Source: Phycisphaerales bacterium (GTDB taxonomy: Bacteria; Planctomycetota; Phycisphaerae; Phycisphaerales; UBA5793). Taken from it: a stretch of 64,000 bases of DNA. A program made the position numbers and the translations under genes. Below the pieces are notes generated by a model. That model made no database searches and was not told where the DNA came from. It was given only the letters and a program-made list of their open reading frames with translations. Location: positions 1-64,000 of the forward strand of contig JADZAS010000030.1 of NCBI GenBank assembly GCA_020852515.1, given 5' to 3'. This document shows positions 49,036 through 57,363 of this stretch, one piece after another; position 1 is the first letter of the stretch, and the number at the start of each line of letters is the position of its first letter.

Positions 49036-49164
49036 AGCACCAAGACGCAAAGGCACAAAGACACGAAGAAGAACTGAATCGGAGTGAACCGGGGGCGCTG
49101 ATTTCGATTCAATTCAAAACTGGCATTCTGATTTGTGACGTCGTGCCGTTGTGACTTTGTGCTG
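49036..49164. repeat. Intergenic inverted repeat of the AAAGGCAC family, copy 3
   Basis: CAAGACGCAAAGGCACAAAG on the left faces CGTCGTGCCGTTGTGACTTTG on the right, as in the copies near 42.5 and 43.7 kb. The stretch from rnpB to the transposase (about 450 bases) holds this repeat, the cinA-end duplicate and a REP hairpin, and no gene. Confidence 0.65.
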
Positions 49165-49228
49165 AATGTGTTGGACCCCCGACGACCGCTCACGTTGCTC
49201 CGCGATCTCCGCGCCTCCGCGTGAGGTC

Positions 49229-49262
49229 TCACACCTCGACGCGTGGCCGATACTCGCCGAGC
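49229..49262. repeat. Duplicate of the last codons of cinA
   Basis: These 34 bases match 50184-50217, the stop codon and last ten codons of cinA (minus strand), with three mismatches. Read on the minus strand they still encode L-G-E-Y-R-P-R-V-E-V-stop. They lie immediately outside the left REP hairpin. Confidence 0.85.
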
Positions 49263-49264
49263 CG

Positions 49265-49396
49265 GGTGCCGTGGTCTGGAGGGAGGCTTTGCGACCGGAA
49301 GGCCACGCGGGGGCGGTGGGAGGTTCGTTGACCTTGTTCGTCAATCGTGCGATCGCGTGGCCTGCGCTCCCGGAGCGTCGCTTAGACCACGGCACC
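49265..49396. repeat. REP/BIME hairpin, left side of the RAYT gene
   Basis: It begins GGTGCCGTGGTCT and ends AGACCACGGCACC, a perfect 13-bp terminal inverted repeat. Inner arms (GGCCACGCG and CGCGTGGCC) also pair. The first 50 bases recur at 49962. Confidence 0.9.
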
Positions 49397-49416
49397 CGGC
49401 GGAGTAGGATCTCTCG

Positions 49417-49953
49417 ATGGAGAAGCGGCGCCATCGCAAGCGATACGAGCACGGCGGTGATGCGCGATACCTTACGTTCTCGTGCTTTCGCAGACTCCCT
49501 CTGTTTGGCAATGACCGGATCAAAGATGCATTCGCGGAGCATCTCGAAATCCGGCGACAGCGCGATGGGTTCCGACTCATCGCGTGGGTCATCATGCCGG
49601 AACACGTTCATCTGCTGCTGGTCCCGGCGCCGACACAGGAGTTGCCGCCCGTACTGCGCGGCCTCAAGGAGCCATTCGCCAGGATGATGCTCAAAACCTG
49701 GCGCGAACTCAACGCGCCAATACTGTCGCGGCTGGTTGATTCGCGAGGATTGACACGATTCTGGCAGCGCGGTGGAGGCTATGACCGGAACATCGTGAGC
49801 GAGCACGAGTTGTTGGAAAAGACCGAGTACATTCACAACAACCCCATGCGCCGCAGCCTCGTGGAAAAGGCGACGGCTTGGCCATGGTTGTCGGCACGCT
49901 GGTACGCAGGAGACCGTGGCGGGCCAGTCTCAATTGATCCGCTGCGGCCATAG
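49417..49953 (+). CDS. REP-associated tyrosine transposase (RAYT)
   Basis: A 178-residue Y1 transposase of the IS200/IS605-like RAYT group. It opens with RRHRKRYEHGGDARYLTFSC, has the HUH metal site MPEHVHLLL (His63, His65) and the catalytic tyrosine in TEYIHNNP (Tyr138), followed by WPWLSARWY. Such enzymes cut and join single strands at REP hairpins and are usually domesticated single-copy genes. Here it stands between two hairpins with the same termini. The start at 49417 is ATG, with TAGGAT nearby. The frame is intact, so it may still be active. Confidence 0.95.
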   Translation: MEKRRHRKRYEHGGDARYLTFSCFRRLPLFGNDRIKDAFAEHLEIRRQRDGFRLIAWVIMPEHVHLLLVPAPTQELPPVLRGLKEPFARMMLKTWRELNAPILSRLVDSRGLTRFWQRGGGYDRNIVSEHELLEKTEYIHNNPMRRSLVEKATAWPWLSARWYAGDRGGPVSIDPLRP

Positions 49954-49961
49954 TTCATCGG

Positions 49962-50172
49962 GGTGCCGTGGTCTGGAGGGAGGCTTTGCGACCGGAAGGC
50001 CACGCGGGGGCGCGGTGAGTGGGCCGTTCTGGCTGCGCGTCTATCGCGCTGTCGCGTGGCCTTCCCTCACAGAGCTTCGGTCAGGCCTCGGCACCCTGCT
50101 CAGAGTCGTTCGCCTGTTTGCTGCGCGATCGCGTGGCCTGCGCTCTCAGAGCATCGCTTAGACCACGGCACC
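49962..50172. repeat. REP/BIME hairpin array, right side of the RAYT gene
   Basis: It starts with the same 50 bases as the left element (GGTGCCGTGGTCT onwards) and ends AGACCACGGCACC. It is longer (211 versus 132 bases) because a degenerate end (GGCCTCGGCACC, near 50085-50096) is followed by a further tail, so it looks like one full hairpin plus a second 3' half. It stops 11 bases before the cinA stop codon. Confidence 0.9.
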
Positions 50173-50183
50173 CTAACGCCGAC

Positions 50184-51494
50184 TCACACTTCCACGCGCG
50201 GCCGATACTCGCCGAGCATTTCGGGAAGTAGGCCGTCGTTGGCGAGGTGGAAGTGGAGCATCGCCAGGGCGGTGATGGCCGCGCGCTGGCGGATCATCTC
50301 GCGATTGCCAGGGAAGACGAACCGCCGCACGTGCGAACTCGGCTCGCCGTCTTCGTCGATGAACGCCAGGGCGACAAAGACGGTGCCGACGGGCTTAGCG
50401 CTGCTGCCGCCGTCGGGCCCGGCGATGCCGGTGATCGCCAGGGCAAAGCTCGAGCCGCTCTGGGCCAGCGCGCCGATGGCCAGCTGGTCCGCCGTGAGCC
50501 CCGACACGGCGCCGTGCTGCTCGATGGTCTCGGGCGCGACATCGAGCAGGTCGATCTTGAACTCGTTGCTGTAGGTCACCCAGCCGCCGCGGTAGACGGC
50601 GCTGGCCCCGGAAACTTCGGTCACCATCGAGCCCAGCAAGCCGCCGGTGCATGATTCGGCGGTGGCGAGGCTGGCACTGCGCGCCGCCAGTTGGCGCACG
50701 ACCACGCCGGCGAGCGTGTCATCATCCTTGCCGAAGGCGTAGACGCCCAGGCGATCGCGAACCGTGCGCGCCGCGGTCACGACGAGGTCTTCCACGTCCG
50801 GCCCCGATCCGTCGGCGCGGATGCGCACGCTGACGACAAAGTCGCGCACGAGCGTGCCGACGACGGGCTGGGCGTCGCGCTGCATGAGGTCTTCGATCAT
50901 TTCGCCGACTTTGCTTTCGGCGAGGCTCACGCTGTGGATCCAGGTGGTGAGGCAGCGCTGAGCGCCGTTGGTCAGTTGGCGCAGCGCCGGCTCGACGTGC
51001 TCGGCCCACATGTGCTTCATCTCGCCGGGCACGCCGGGCATGACGAACACGCGGGCCTCGCCGATCTGCGCGCGCAAGCCTGGAGCCGTGCCCAGAGCGT
51101 TGGGGATCAGGGCCGCCGAGGTCGGCCGCTGCACCTGCTGGAGGTTGCGGCGGGGCATGTCCATACCTCGCTTCTCGAAGCGCACCTTGAGCAGCGTCAG
51201 GGCCCGCTCATCCGTTTCGAGGCTTTCGCCCATCGCGTCGGCCAGCGCCTGCCGCGTCAGATCATCTTCAGTGGGGCCCAGCCCGCCAGTGATGAGCAGC
51301 ACGCCCACGCGCCGGCCCGACTCGGCGATGGAGTCAGCGATGGACCGGCGATCGTCGGGCAGCGCGAGGTGAAACGCCGTCTCAATCCCGAGGCCGAGCA
51401 GTTGCTCGCTCAGCCACGTGCTGTTGGTGTCGACGCGATCGCCGCTGGTGAGTTCATCGCCGATGGTGAGGATGCCGGCCGTGATTGCGCTCAT
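50184..51494 (-). CDS. cinA: CinA-family protein (competence-inducible; nicotinamide-nucleotide amidohydrolase domain)
   Basis: A 436-residue two-domain protein. The N-terminal part is the molybdopterin-binding-like domain (ILTIGDELTSGDRVDTNS, LLITGGLGPTEDD, VFVMPGVPGEM). The C-terminal 160 residues are the CinA amidase domain (SLATAESCTGGLLGSMVTEVSGAS, YSNEFKIDLL, AITGIAGPDGG). Homologues deamidate nicotinamide mononucleotide and recycle pyridine nucleotides. It is the last gene of the leftward pyrF-pyk run. The right REP element ends 11 bases beyond its stop, and a copy of its final codons lies beyond the RAYT block. Confidence 0.95.
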   Translation of the reverse strand: MSAITAGILTIGDELTSGDRVDTNSTWLSEQLLGLGIETAFHLALPDDRRSIADSIAESGRRVGVLLITGGLGPTEDDLTRQALADAMGESLETDERALTLLKVRFEKRGMDMPRRNLQQVQRPTSAALIPNALGTAPGLRAQIGEARVFVMPGVPGEMKHMWAEHVEPALRQLTNGAQRCLTTWIHSVSLAESKVGEMIEDLMQRDAQPVVGTLVRDFVVSVRIRADGSGPDVEDLVVTAARTVRDRLGVYAFGKDDDTLAGVVVRQLAARSASLATAESCTGGLLGSMVTEVSGASAVYRGGWVTYSNEFKIDLLDVAPETIEQHGAVSGLTADQLAIGALAQSGSSFALAITGIAGPDGGSSAKPVGTVFVALAFIDEDGEPSSHVRRFVFPGNREMIRQRAAITALAMLHFHLANDGLLPEMLGEYRPRVEV

Positions 51495-51552
51495 GCGGCA
51501 ATACTATCAGCAAGATCGCGCGGCCGAATGAGGCATTCGCCCCGATCGGCGC

Positions 51553-53043
51553 TCAGCGCTGGCCCGCGCGGCCGCGATACCCCGTGGATGGGTCGCCGAC
51601 GTGGTGCACCGCCAGCGAATTCGTCGAGCCCACCCGACCGCTCGGATGCCCCGCGAGAATGACCACCGGTTCGCCGCGATTCACCCAACCCCGGCTCAGC
51701 AGCAGTTCATCGAACAGCTCGGTGAACTGATCGAGATCGGGTGGCATGGTGATGGCCACCGGCGTCACGCCGTTGAGCACCGTGATGCGCCGCAGCGTCG
51801 AAAGATCATCCGAGCCGATGACGATGGGAATGCGAAAGTTGTTCTGGCTCAGGTGCAGCGCCGTCAGGCCCGACTCGGTCGCCGCGACGATGACTTTCGC
51901 CCGCACATCCTGCGCGATCATCCACGCGCCATGCGCGATGGCCGCGGTCCAGTGACCCTTCATGCGCTCGGTGGTCATCGGCGGCGGCCGGTGCGGCGTG
52001 CTGCGCACATACTCTTCGGTGGCCGCGGCGATGCGGCTCATCGTGTCCACCGCCAGCACCGGATAGGCGCCCACGGCCGTTTCACCTGAGAGCATGACGG
52101 CGTCAGCGCCGTCGAGGATCGCGTTGGCCACGTCGCTGGCTTCAGCGCGCGTCGGCGAGGCATTGGCGATCATCGTTTCGAGCATCTGCGTGGCGACGAT
52201 GCACGGCTTGCCGCGACGCTGGGCGGCATCGACGAGCCGCTTCTGGATCGCGGGCACTTCGGCCAGATCCATCTCCACGCCAAGATCGCCGCGGGCGACC
52301 ATGATCACTTCGGCCGCGTCGAGGATCGCTTCGATGTTGTGCAGCGCTTCGGGCCGCTCGATCTTGGCGATAATCGGCAGCGAGCGCCTCCCGCTGCCTT
52401 TCATCATCTCCAGAATGCGCCGGTGCAGCAGTTCGACGTCCGACGCCTGGCGCACAAAACTCATCGCAATGAAGTCGAGTTCGTTTCGGATGGCCCACTC
52501 GAGGCAGACGTAGTCCTTCTCCGTCACGCAGGGTAGTTTGACCTCGGTATTGGGCAGGTTGACGCCCTTGCCGCTGGTGATCAGCCCACCGGTGGTGACG
52601 CGGCAGACGATCTCATCGGGCTTCTGTTCGACGACGAGCATGCGAATGGCCCCGTCGTTGATCAGAAGTTTCTGCCCCGTCGCCACGTCACTGACCAGGC
52701 CAAGGTAGGTCGATGAGAAGCGCGGCCCCGTGGCGACGATGGGATCGCGCTGAAAGACAACGTCCTGACCCGCCTCGACGTGCACGCCGCCGTCGATGAC
52801 CTGCCCAACGCGGATCTTCGGGCCAGACAAATCGCCCAGCACCCCGATCGGGTAGCCGAGTTCGGCTTCCACCTGGCGCACGTGGCGAAGTACCTGCAGG
52901 TGATCGTCCAGCGTGCCGTGCGAGAAGTTGAGCCGAAAGACCGAGGCCCCGGCTTCGACGAGTTTGCGAATCGTCGCGGCGTCGCTGGTCGCCTTGCCCA
53001 GCGTTGCGACGATCTTGGTGAGAGTGTTGCGGCTTCGCCACAT
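51553..53043 (-). CDS. pyk: Pyruvate kinase
   Basis: A 496-residue glycolytic enzyme with full motifs: TKIVATLGKAT, FRLNFSHG, DLSGPKIR, the active-site signature IIAKIERPEAL with the catalytic lysine, VARGDLGVE, and ATQMLETMI. The effector domain follows (AHGAWMIAQDVRAKVIVAATESG). It converts phosphoenolpyruvate and ADP to pyruvate and ATP. It lies 11 bases downstream of the binding-protein gene and 58 bases upstream of cinA, all on the minus strand. Confidence 0.97.
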   Translation of the reverse strand: MWRSRNTLTKIVATLGKATSDAATIRKLVEAGASVFRLNFSHGTLDDHLQVLRHVRQVEAELGYPIGVLGDLSGPKIRVGQVIDGGVHVEAGQDVVFQRDPIVATGPRFSSTYLGLVSDVATGQKLLINDGAIRMLVVEQKPDEIVCRVTTGGLITSGKGVNLPNTEVKLPCVTEKDYVCLEWAIRNELDFIAMSFVRQASDVELLHRRILEMMKGSGRRSLPIIAKIERPEALHNIEAILDAAEVIMVARGDLGVEMDLAEVPAIQKRLVDAAQRRGKPCIVATQMLETMIANASPTRAEASDVANAILDGADAVMLSGETAVGAYPVLAVDTMSRIAAATEEYVRSTPHRPPPMTTERMKGHWTAAIAHGAWMIAQDVRAKVIVAATESGLTALHLSQNNFRIPIVIGSDDLSTLRRITVLNGVTPVAITMPPDLDQFTELFDELLLSRGWVNRGEPVVILAGHPSGRVGSTNSLAVHHVGDPSTGYRGRAGQR

Positions 53044-53054
53044 GGATCGGACTC

Positions 53055-54581
53055 TTATCGGCTCGATTCACTCAACTCTACGATCGCGGCGTAATTCGAG
53101 CGGAAGAACTCCGCCCAGGCGATGCGGTCACGCTCGGCCTTGAGCGGGTCATAGCCCCTGGCCAGGCCCTCGGTCGAGCGGGCCAGTTTCCAGTCGGCGC
53201 GAATCGCGGCCAGGTGCTCGGCCGAGTCGAGCGAGACCACCGCGCCGTCGAGCAGCGTCACCGTCGGCATGGCATTGAACAGCCGCCGCATCTCAGCGAC
53301 CCTCGCATCATCAGCCGGCAGCGCGTGCATCGCCTCCCACGCCGCGCGCAGTTCGTCGAGATTGTCGATCGCCATCGCGCCCAGCAGCGGCGCGACGAAA
53401 CTGCGCATACTGGGGTCCCACGAGTCAATCGGCTCGGCGAGTTCAAACGGATTCACCGCGTCGATCAAGCGATCGAAGTACTGCTCGTACATGATCCGCC
53501 GCGCCGGCAGGCGGCGCAACTCGAACTGTCGCGGCCCGAGATCACCCTCGCTTTGCGCGAGTGGGAAGTCCCACAGCGCCTGACCCTCAATCGTCAGGCA
53601 ATACTCGATGAAGCGGACGGCCAGTTCAGGATTCGGCCCGCCGTTGAGCAGGCTGATCGGATCGGGATCGATGTCCGACAGGCGCGGCGGATCGACGTAG
53701 CCGACTCGCTCGCTGCCGTCGGCGTTGCGGATGAACTGCGCCTGCGTGCGACCGTAGAAGTCGATGCACATGCCCATCGCCGCCTCGCCGAGGCTCACGT
53801 CGATGGGGATCTTGCTCGACGAGTCGGCGAAGTAGCGCGTGTTGGCGGCCGATTCGCGCAGGATGCGCCAGCCTTCGCGCCAGCCGAGCCGCTGAAGGAT
53901 GACCTCGAGCGCCGTGGCGATCGAACCCGACTGACCCGGGTCGGCCAGCGCCACCCAGCCCACCAGGCGCGGGTCGGTCATGTCTTCCCACGTCTGCGGC
54001 CGCTTGACACCGAGTCGATCGAGCACGTCGATGTTGTAAACGATGCCGAAGCCCGACACAGCCGTGCCGAACCAGTGCAGGCCCGGCTCGTAGAGCACGT
54101 TGCGGCCGATTTCGTTCTCGCCGTACCACTCGTGCAACTGTTCGGCGCTGAACTCGACGGCGATGCTCACCGTCGCGGAGTGCGGCTGGCCGTCGGGCCC
54201 GACGGCCGTGATGGGCCTCATCATCTGGTTGTGTTCGTAACTGCCGCCGCCAAAGAGCAGGTCATAACTCATCGAGCCCGGGCGGATCGGCCCGCGCCGC
54301 AGCGCCGCTTCGTATTCGGCGAAGAGTTGGCGGCGGATTTCAGATGTGCCGCCGGGCGTGCGCCAGTCGATGACCACGCCGCGCCCGCCGTAGTGGGCTC
54401 GGTGCCAGCGATCGAAACCGAGCGCAAACTCGGTGCGGATCTGCTCGTTGTGCGGCGTGATGATGACCAGGCGCAGCGCCTCGCCGTCCACCGCTTCGGC
54501 GCGCGGCCGAAAGAGAAACGGCACGCCGAGCACGACGAGCAGGGCCGGCAGAAAACTCCACTTGAGCCAGTCAACGCGCAC
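53055..54581 (-). CDS. Extracellular solute-binding protein of the iron(III)/thiamine-like class
   Basis: A 508-residue protein with an N-terminal membrane anchor (FLPALLVVLGVPFLF), then a two-lobe periplasmic-binding fold: LRLVIITPHNEQIRTEFALGF, WFGTAVSGFGIVYNIDVLDRLG, PQTWEDMTDPRLVGWVALADP, GEAAMGMCIDFYG and NPELAVRFIEYCLTIEGQ. These match the AfuA/FbpA-like (type II) binding proteins for iron or other ligands. No permease or ATPase is in the run, so it is an orphan here. It starts at GTG 54581, 35 bases after pyrF, and is very close to pyk. Confidence 0.8.
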   Translation of the reverse strand: MRVDWLKWSFLPALLVVLGVPFLFRPRAEAVDGEALRLVIITPHNEQIRTEFALGFDRWHRAHYGGRGVVIDWRTPGGTSEIRRQLFAEYEAALRRGPIRPGSMSYDLLFGGGSYEHNQMMRPITAVGPDGQPHSATVSIAVEFSAEQLHEWYGENEIGRNVLYEPGLHWFGTAVSGFGIVYNIDVLDRLGVKRPQTWEDMTDPRLVGWVALADPGQSGSIATALEVILQRLGWREGWRILRESAANTRYFADSSSKIPIDVSLGEAAMGMCIDFYGRTQAQFIRNADGSERVGYVDPPRLSDIDPDPISLLNGGPNPELAVRFIEYCLTIEGQALWDFPLAQSEGDLGPRQFELRRLPARRIMYEQYFDRLIDAVNPFELAEPIDSWDPSMRSFVAPLLGAMAIDNLDELRAAWEAMHALPADDARVAEMRRLFNAMPTVTLLDGAVVSLDSAEHLAAIRADWKLARSTEGLARGYDPLKAERDRIAWAEFFRSNYAAIVELSESSR

Positions 54582-54616
54582 CCGTCAGTCTCCAGAACCC
54601 CGACTCGCCATGGCGC

Positions 54617-55516
54617 TCACGCCGGCGCGATTTCGCCGATCTCCCCGGCAAAGACCTGCGCCGCCTCCGCCACGGCGTCCGCCCATGGCTGCGAGTCGTC
54701 CCTTTCGTAGGCGTAGATGACGCTGCGGCTGGCGGTGATGATCGCGCCGCGCCCGTCTTGGTTGAAGCATGCCTGCACATCCTCCGCGCCGCCGCCCTGC
54801 GCGCCGTACCCGGGGACAAGGAAGATGCAGCGCGGCATGAGCGAGCGCAGCGAGGCGATCTCATCGCGCTTGGTGGCGCCGACCACGGCGCCGAGGTCGC
54901 TGTAGCCGAGCGTACCCATGTGCTCGCGCGCCAGGCCATCGACAACGCTGCCCACATGTTCGGCAACGCTGAGTCCGCTTTCGAGTCGAGCCTGCTGGAT
55001 CGCATCGCCACCGGGGTTGCTCGTTCGCACGAGCACAAACGCGCCCCGCCCGCCCCTGCAGAACGGCTCGATCCCGTCGCCGCCAAGATAGCCGTTGATC
55101 GTCACCGCATCGGGCACGGCCAGTCGCGGCGCCAGTTCATCGCGATCGACCCACGGCTCGAAGATGCCCGCCGCATAGTGATCGGCGGAGATGCCGATGT
55201 CGCCGCGCTTCGCGTCGAGAATGACCATCAGCCCAAGGTCGTTGGCGTCGGCGATCAGGCTGTAAAGCGTTTCGACGCCTTCATCGCGATAGCGCTCGAA
55301 GCACGCGCTCTGAAATTTGACTGCGGGCACGACGTCGGCGACGGCGTCGAGCACCGTGGAGCAGTATTCGCTGATCGCCGCCAGCGCCGAGCGAGGCCCG
55401 TCGATGCGCCGCCGCAGTTCGCCCGGCAGCCGCTCGTGCACCGGGTCGATCCCCACGCACACGGGCGAACCCTTGCGGCCGATCGCGTTCAGCAGCCGGT
55501 CTGAGAAGTGCTCCAC
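54617..55516 (-). CDS. pyrF: Orotidine 5'-phosphate decarboxylase (type 2)
   Basis: A 299-residue enzyme of pyrimidine synthesis. The catalytic stretch is LDAKRGDIG (Asp101, Lys103, Asp106). VCVGIDPVHERLP near the start and VGATKRDE, FLVPGYGAQGG and GAIITASRSVIYAY further on are typical of the long bacterial/actinobacterial type. The start is GTG at 55516, seven bases after GGAG; the open frame extends to 55678 without any family match. It is the first gene of the leftward run. It is divergent from the DUF971 gene. Confidence 0.95.
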   Translation of the reverse strand: MEHFSDRLLNAIGRKGSPVCVGIDPVHERLPGELRRRIDGPRSALAAISEYCSTVLDAVADVVPAVKFQSACFERYRDEGVETLYSLIADANDLGLMVILDAKRGDIGISADHYAAGIFEPWVDRDELAPRLAVPDAVTINGYLGGDGIEPFCRGGRGAFVLVRTSNPGGDAIQQARLESGLSVAEHVGSVVDGLAREHMGTLGYSDLGAVVGATKRDEIASLRSLMPRCIFLVPGYGAQGGGAEDVQACFNQDGRGAIITASRSVIYAYERDDSQPWADAVAEAAQVFAGEIGEIAPA

Positions 55517-55607
55517 GTACTGGCTCCGGTGGTCTGGACGCACGAGTTTAGGCCGCCGCCGCGCTACCATTGCGCAATCCGCGCGGCCATCGCCCGCGCC
55601 TCCGGCC

Positions 55608-55961
55608 ATGCTCGCCAAACCCCAACATCTCGACATCAAGCGCGATCGCGGCCTGACGGTGGAGTGGGCCGACGGCACGACGTCGTTCTACTCCGTGGCC
55701 TATCTGCGCAAGTGGTCTCCCTCGGCCGAAGCACGCGAACTGCGCGACCAACTGGCCCGCAACCCGCTCGCGGTGCTGCCGAAATCGGCCGTGTCCGACG
55801 GCACGCCGCTCACGATCGTCGATGCCGAATTCGTCGGCCACTACGCGATCAAGATCCATTTCTCCGACGGCCACGACACCGGGCTCTACTCGTGGGATTA
55901 CTTGCGCGAGATCGATCCCGCCAACCGCAGACCCGATTCGCCCCGTGAGAGCCAGGGATGA
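55608..55961 (+). CDS. DUF971-domain protein
   Basis: A 117-residue protein matching the DUF971 / gamma-butyrobetaine hydroxylase N-terminal domain: KRDRGLTVEWADGTTSFYSVAYLRKWSP, then IHFSDGHDTGLYSWDYLREI. Stand-alone members occur beside Mrp-type iron-sulfur carriers and in planctomycetes; their biochemical role is open. The next gene overlaps the stop by four bases (ATGA), so the two are coupled. Confidence 0.85.
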   Translation: MLAKPQHLDIKRDRGLTVEWADGTTSFYSVAYLRKWSPSAEARELRDQLARNPLAVLPKSAVSDGTPLTIVDAEFVGHYAIKIHFSDGHDTGLYSWDYLREIDPANRRPDSPRESQG

Positions 55962-56446
55962 CCGATCGCGCCTGCGAAGCGCCGCTGCCCGGGCCGGCGG
56001 AAGGGACCAGCGTTGATTGGCTGCGCCTGGGCTGCCCGCACCGTGATCCGTTCACGCTGCGTCTGCGGGTCGGTCCGCAGCACATCAGCCGCATCATCCC
56101 GCACGTGCCCAACACGCTATTCGTTCAGTGGCTCGAATCGATGGCCGTGGCGCACAGCGACTCGCTGGGCTACACCGACCAGTGGCACATCGAGCGCGAC
56201 CTGATCTGGTTCGTGCGCCGGCACGAGATCGACTATCTCGCCGAGGTGATGCTCGGCGACGAGTTGCTCATGGCGACATGGGTGGAGGGCTTCAACAAGA
56301 CGAGTTCGCCTCGCCGCTACCTGATCTACCGGCCAAGTGATGACAAAGTCGTCTGCCGGGCGATGACCATCTGGGTGCTCGTCTCGCGCAGCGCCAGCAA
56401 GCCGCAGCGCATCGACCCGGAGATGGCGGGGCGCTATCTGGCCTGA
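55958..56446 (+). CDS. Hotdog-fold acyl-CoA thioesterase (4HBT type)
   Basis: A 162-residue protein with a 30-residue leader and one hotdog domain: LRLRVGPQHISRIIPHVPNTLFVQWLESMAVAHSDSLGYT is the long helix region, followed by strands VMLGDELLMATWVEGFN and RAMTIWVLVSRSASKPQRI. The pattern is close to YbgC/FadM-like thioesterases, which cleave acyl-CoA. It is coupled to DUF971 by overlapping codons. Its 3' end runs 13 bases into the convergent SWIM gene. Confidence 0.8.
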   Translation: MTDRACEAPLPGPAEGTSVDWLRLGCPHRDPFTLRLRVGPQHISRIIPHVPNTLFVQWLESMAVAHSDSLGYTDQWHIERDLIWFVRRHEIDYLAEVMLGDELLMATWVEGFNKTSSPRRYLIYRPSDDKVVCRAMTIWVLVSRSASKPQRIDPEMAGRYLA

Positions 56447-57363
56447 TCGTCAGCTCCGTCCACCGTCTCCTCGATCACCTGCTGACTCACCAGGTCATAA
56501 CAGGTGGCGAGCAGGCCGAGGATGCGGAAGCGGCTGTCGGGGAACGGCGACGGGCCCAGGCGGCGCACCAGAACGTGCGACACCTCCGGCCGCGCCAGGC
56601 GCGTTTCAAAGTTGAGGATTTCCGGCCGCAGGTCATAAAACGAGTCAATCGCGCGCTCCAGCGCCAACGGCTCGGCGCCCGCGAGCGAGCGGTCGAGCGG
56701 CTGGTGGGCCGTGGCCGGGCCGGCGCCCGAGTCGATGGTGCGCTGGAGGCGGATGCGCTCGGCGAGTTCGATCGGATCGACGCCGCGCACCGTCCACGCG
56801 AGGGCCGGGTTGTTGTCGAGCCGTTCGGTGAGCAGGTGCGCCGCGGCCGCGCCGTGCTTGCACCAGCCGCTGCCACCGCGGTCGCGAATCGTCGGGCAGG
56901 TGCACGTGGGCGCCTCGACGGCGTCGCCCGTCTTGGGAAGCAGTCCCAGTTGAAGCGACTCAAGCACGGCGAGCAGTTCATCGCTCACCTCGCCTTCAGC
57001 CAGGCCGTGCGCCAACCGCGCCTCGCCCGCCAGCGCGTTGATGAGCCGCTCGATGGTGTCGTGGTCGAAGCGCGGCAGGTTCAACACCCAGCGGTACGCC
57101 CGGGCGTGGCGGCCCTGCACGCTGGCTTCAACGCGCCCGGGCAGGATGTCCAAACTGACGATCTGCCCCAACCGCGCGTAGTTCATCCCCTCTTCGAACT
57201 TCGCTGCGTCGCCGACCGAATCGCGGGCGAACTCGAGCCACTGCCGCGCCAGGCGGTGCGAACCGAGCCGGTCCGCCTTGACGTTGAGTTTGAGCCCACG
57301 GCGCACGCGCCGCGGCTTGTCGGGCAGGCGATGAGGGTATCGGCTGGAAGGCGAGGTGCTCAC
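56434..57363 (-). CDS. SWIM zinc-finger protein paired with the SNF2 helicase
   Basis: A 309-residue protein with one SWIM finger near residues 150-175: CTCPT, then CKHG (C-x-C-x(n)-C-x-H). The region before it (RLARQWLEFARD, GMNYARLGQIVSLDILPGRVEASVQG) is typical of bacterial SWIM proteins. SWIM domains bind DNA or proteins. The start codon overlaps the stop of the helicase gene by four bases, so both are made together and probably act as one remodelling complex on DNA or nucleoprotein. Confidence 0.85.
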   Translation of the reverse strand: MSTSPSSRYPHRLPDKPRRVRRGLKLNVKADRLGSHRLARQWLEFARDSVGDAAKFEEGMNYARLGQIVSLDILPGRVEASVQGRHARAYRWVLNLPRFDHDTIERLINALAGEARLAHGLAEGEVSDELLAVLESLQLGLLPKTGDAVEAPTCTCPTIRDRGGSGWCKHGAAAAHLLTERLDNNPALAWTVRGVDPIELAERIRLQRTIDSGAGPATAHQPLDRSLAGAEPLALERAIDSFYDLRPEILNFETRLARPEVSHVLVRRLGPSPFPDSRFRILGLLATCYDLVSQQVIEETVDGADDQAR

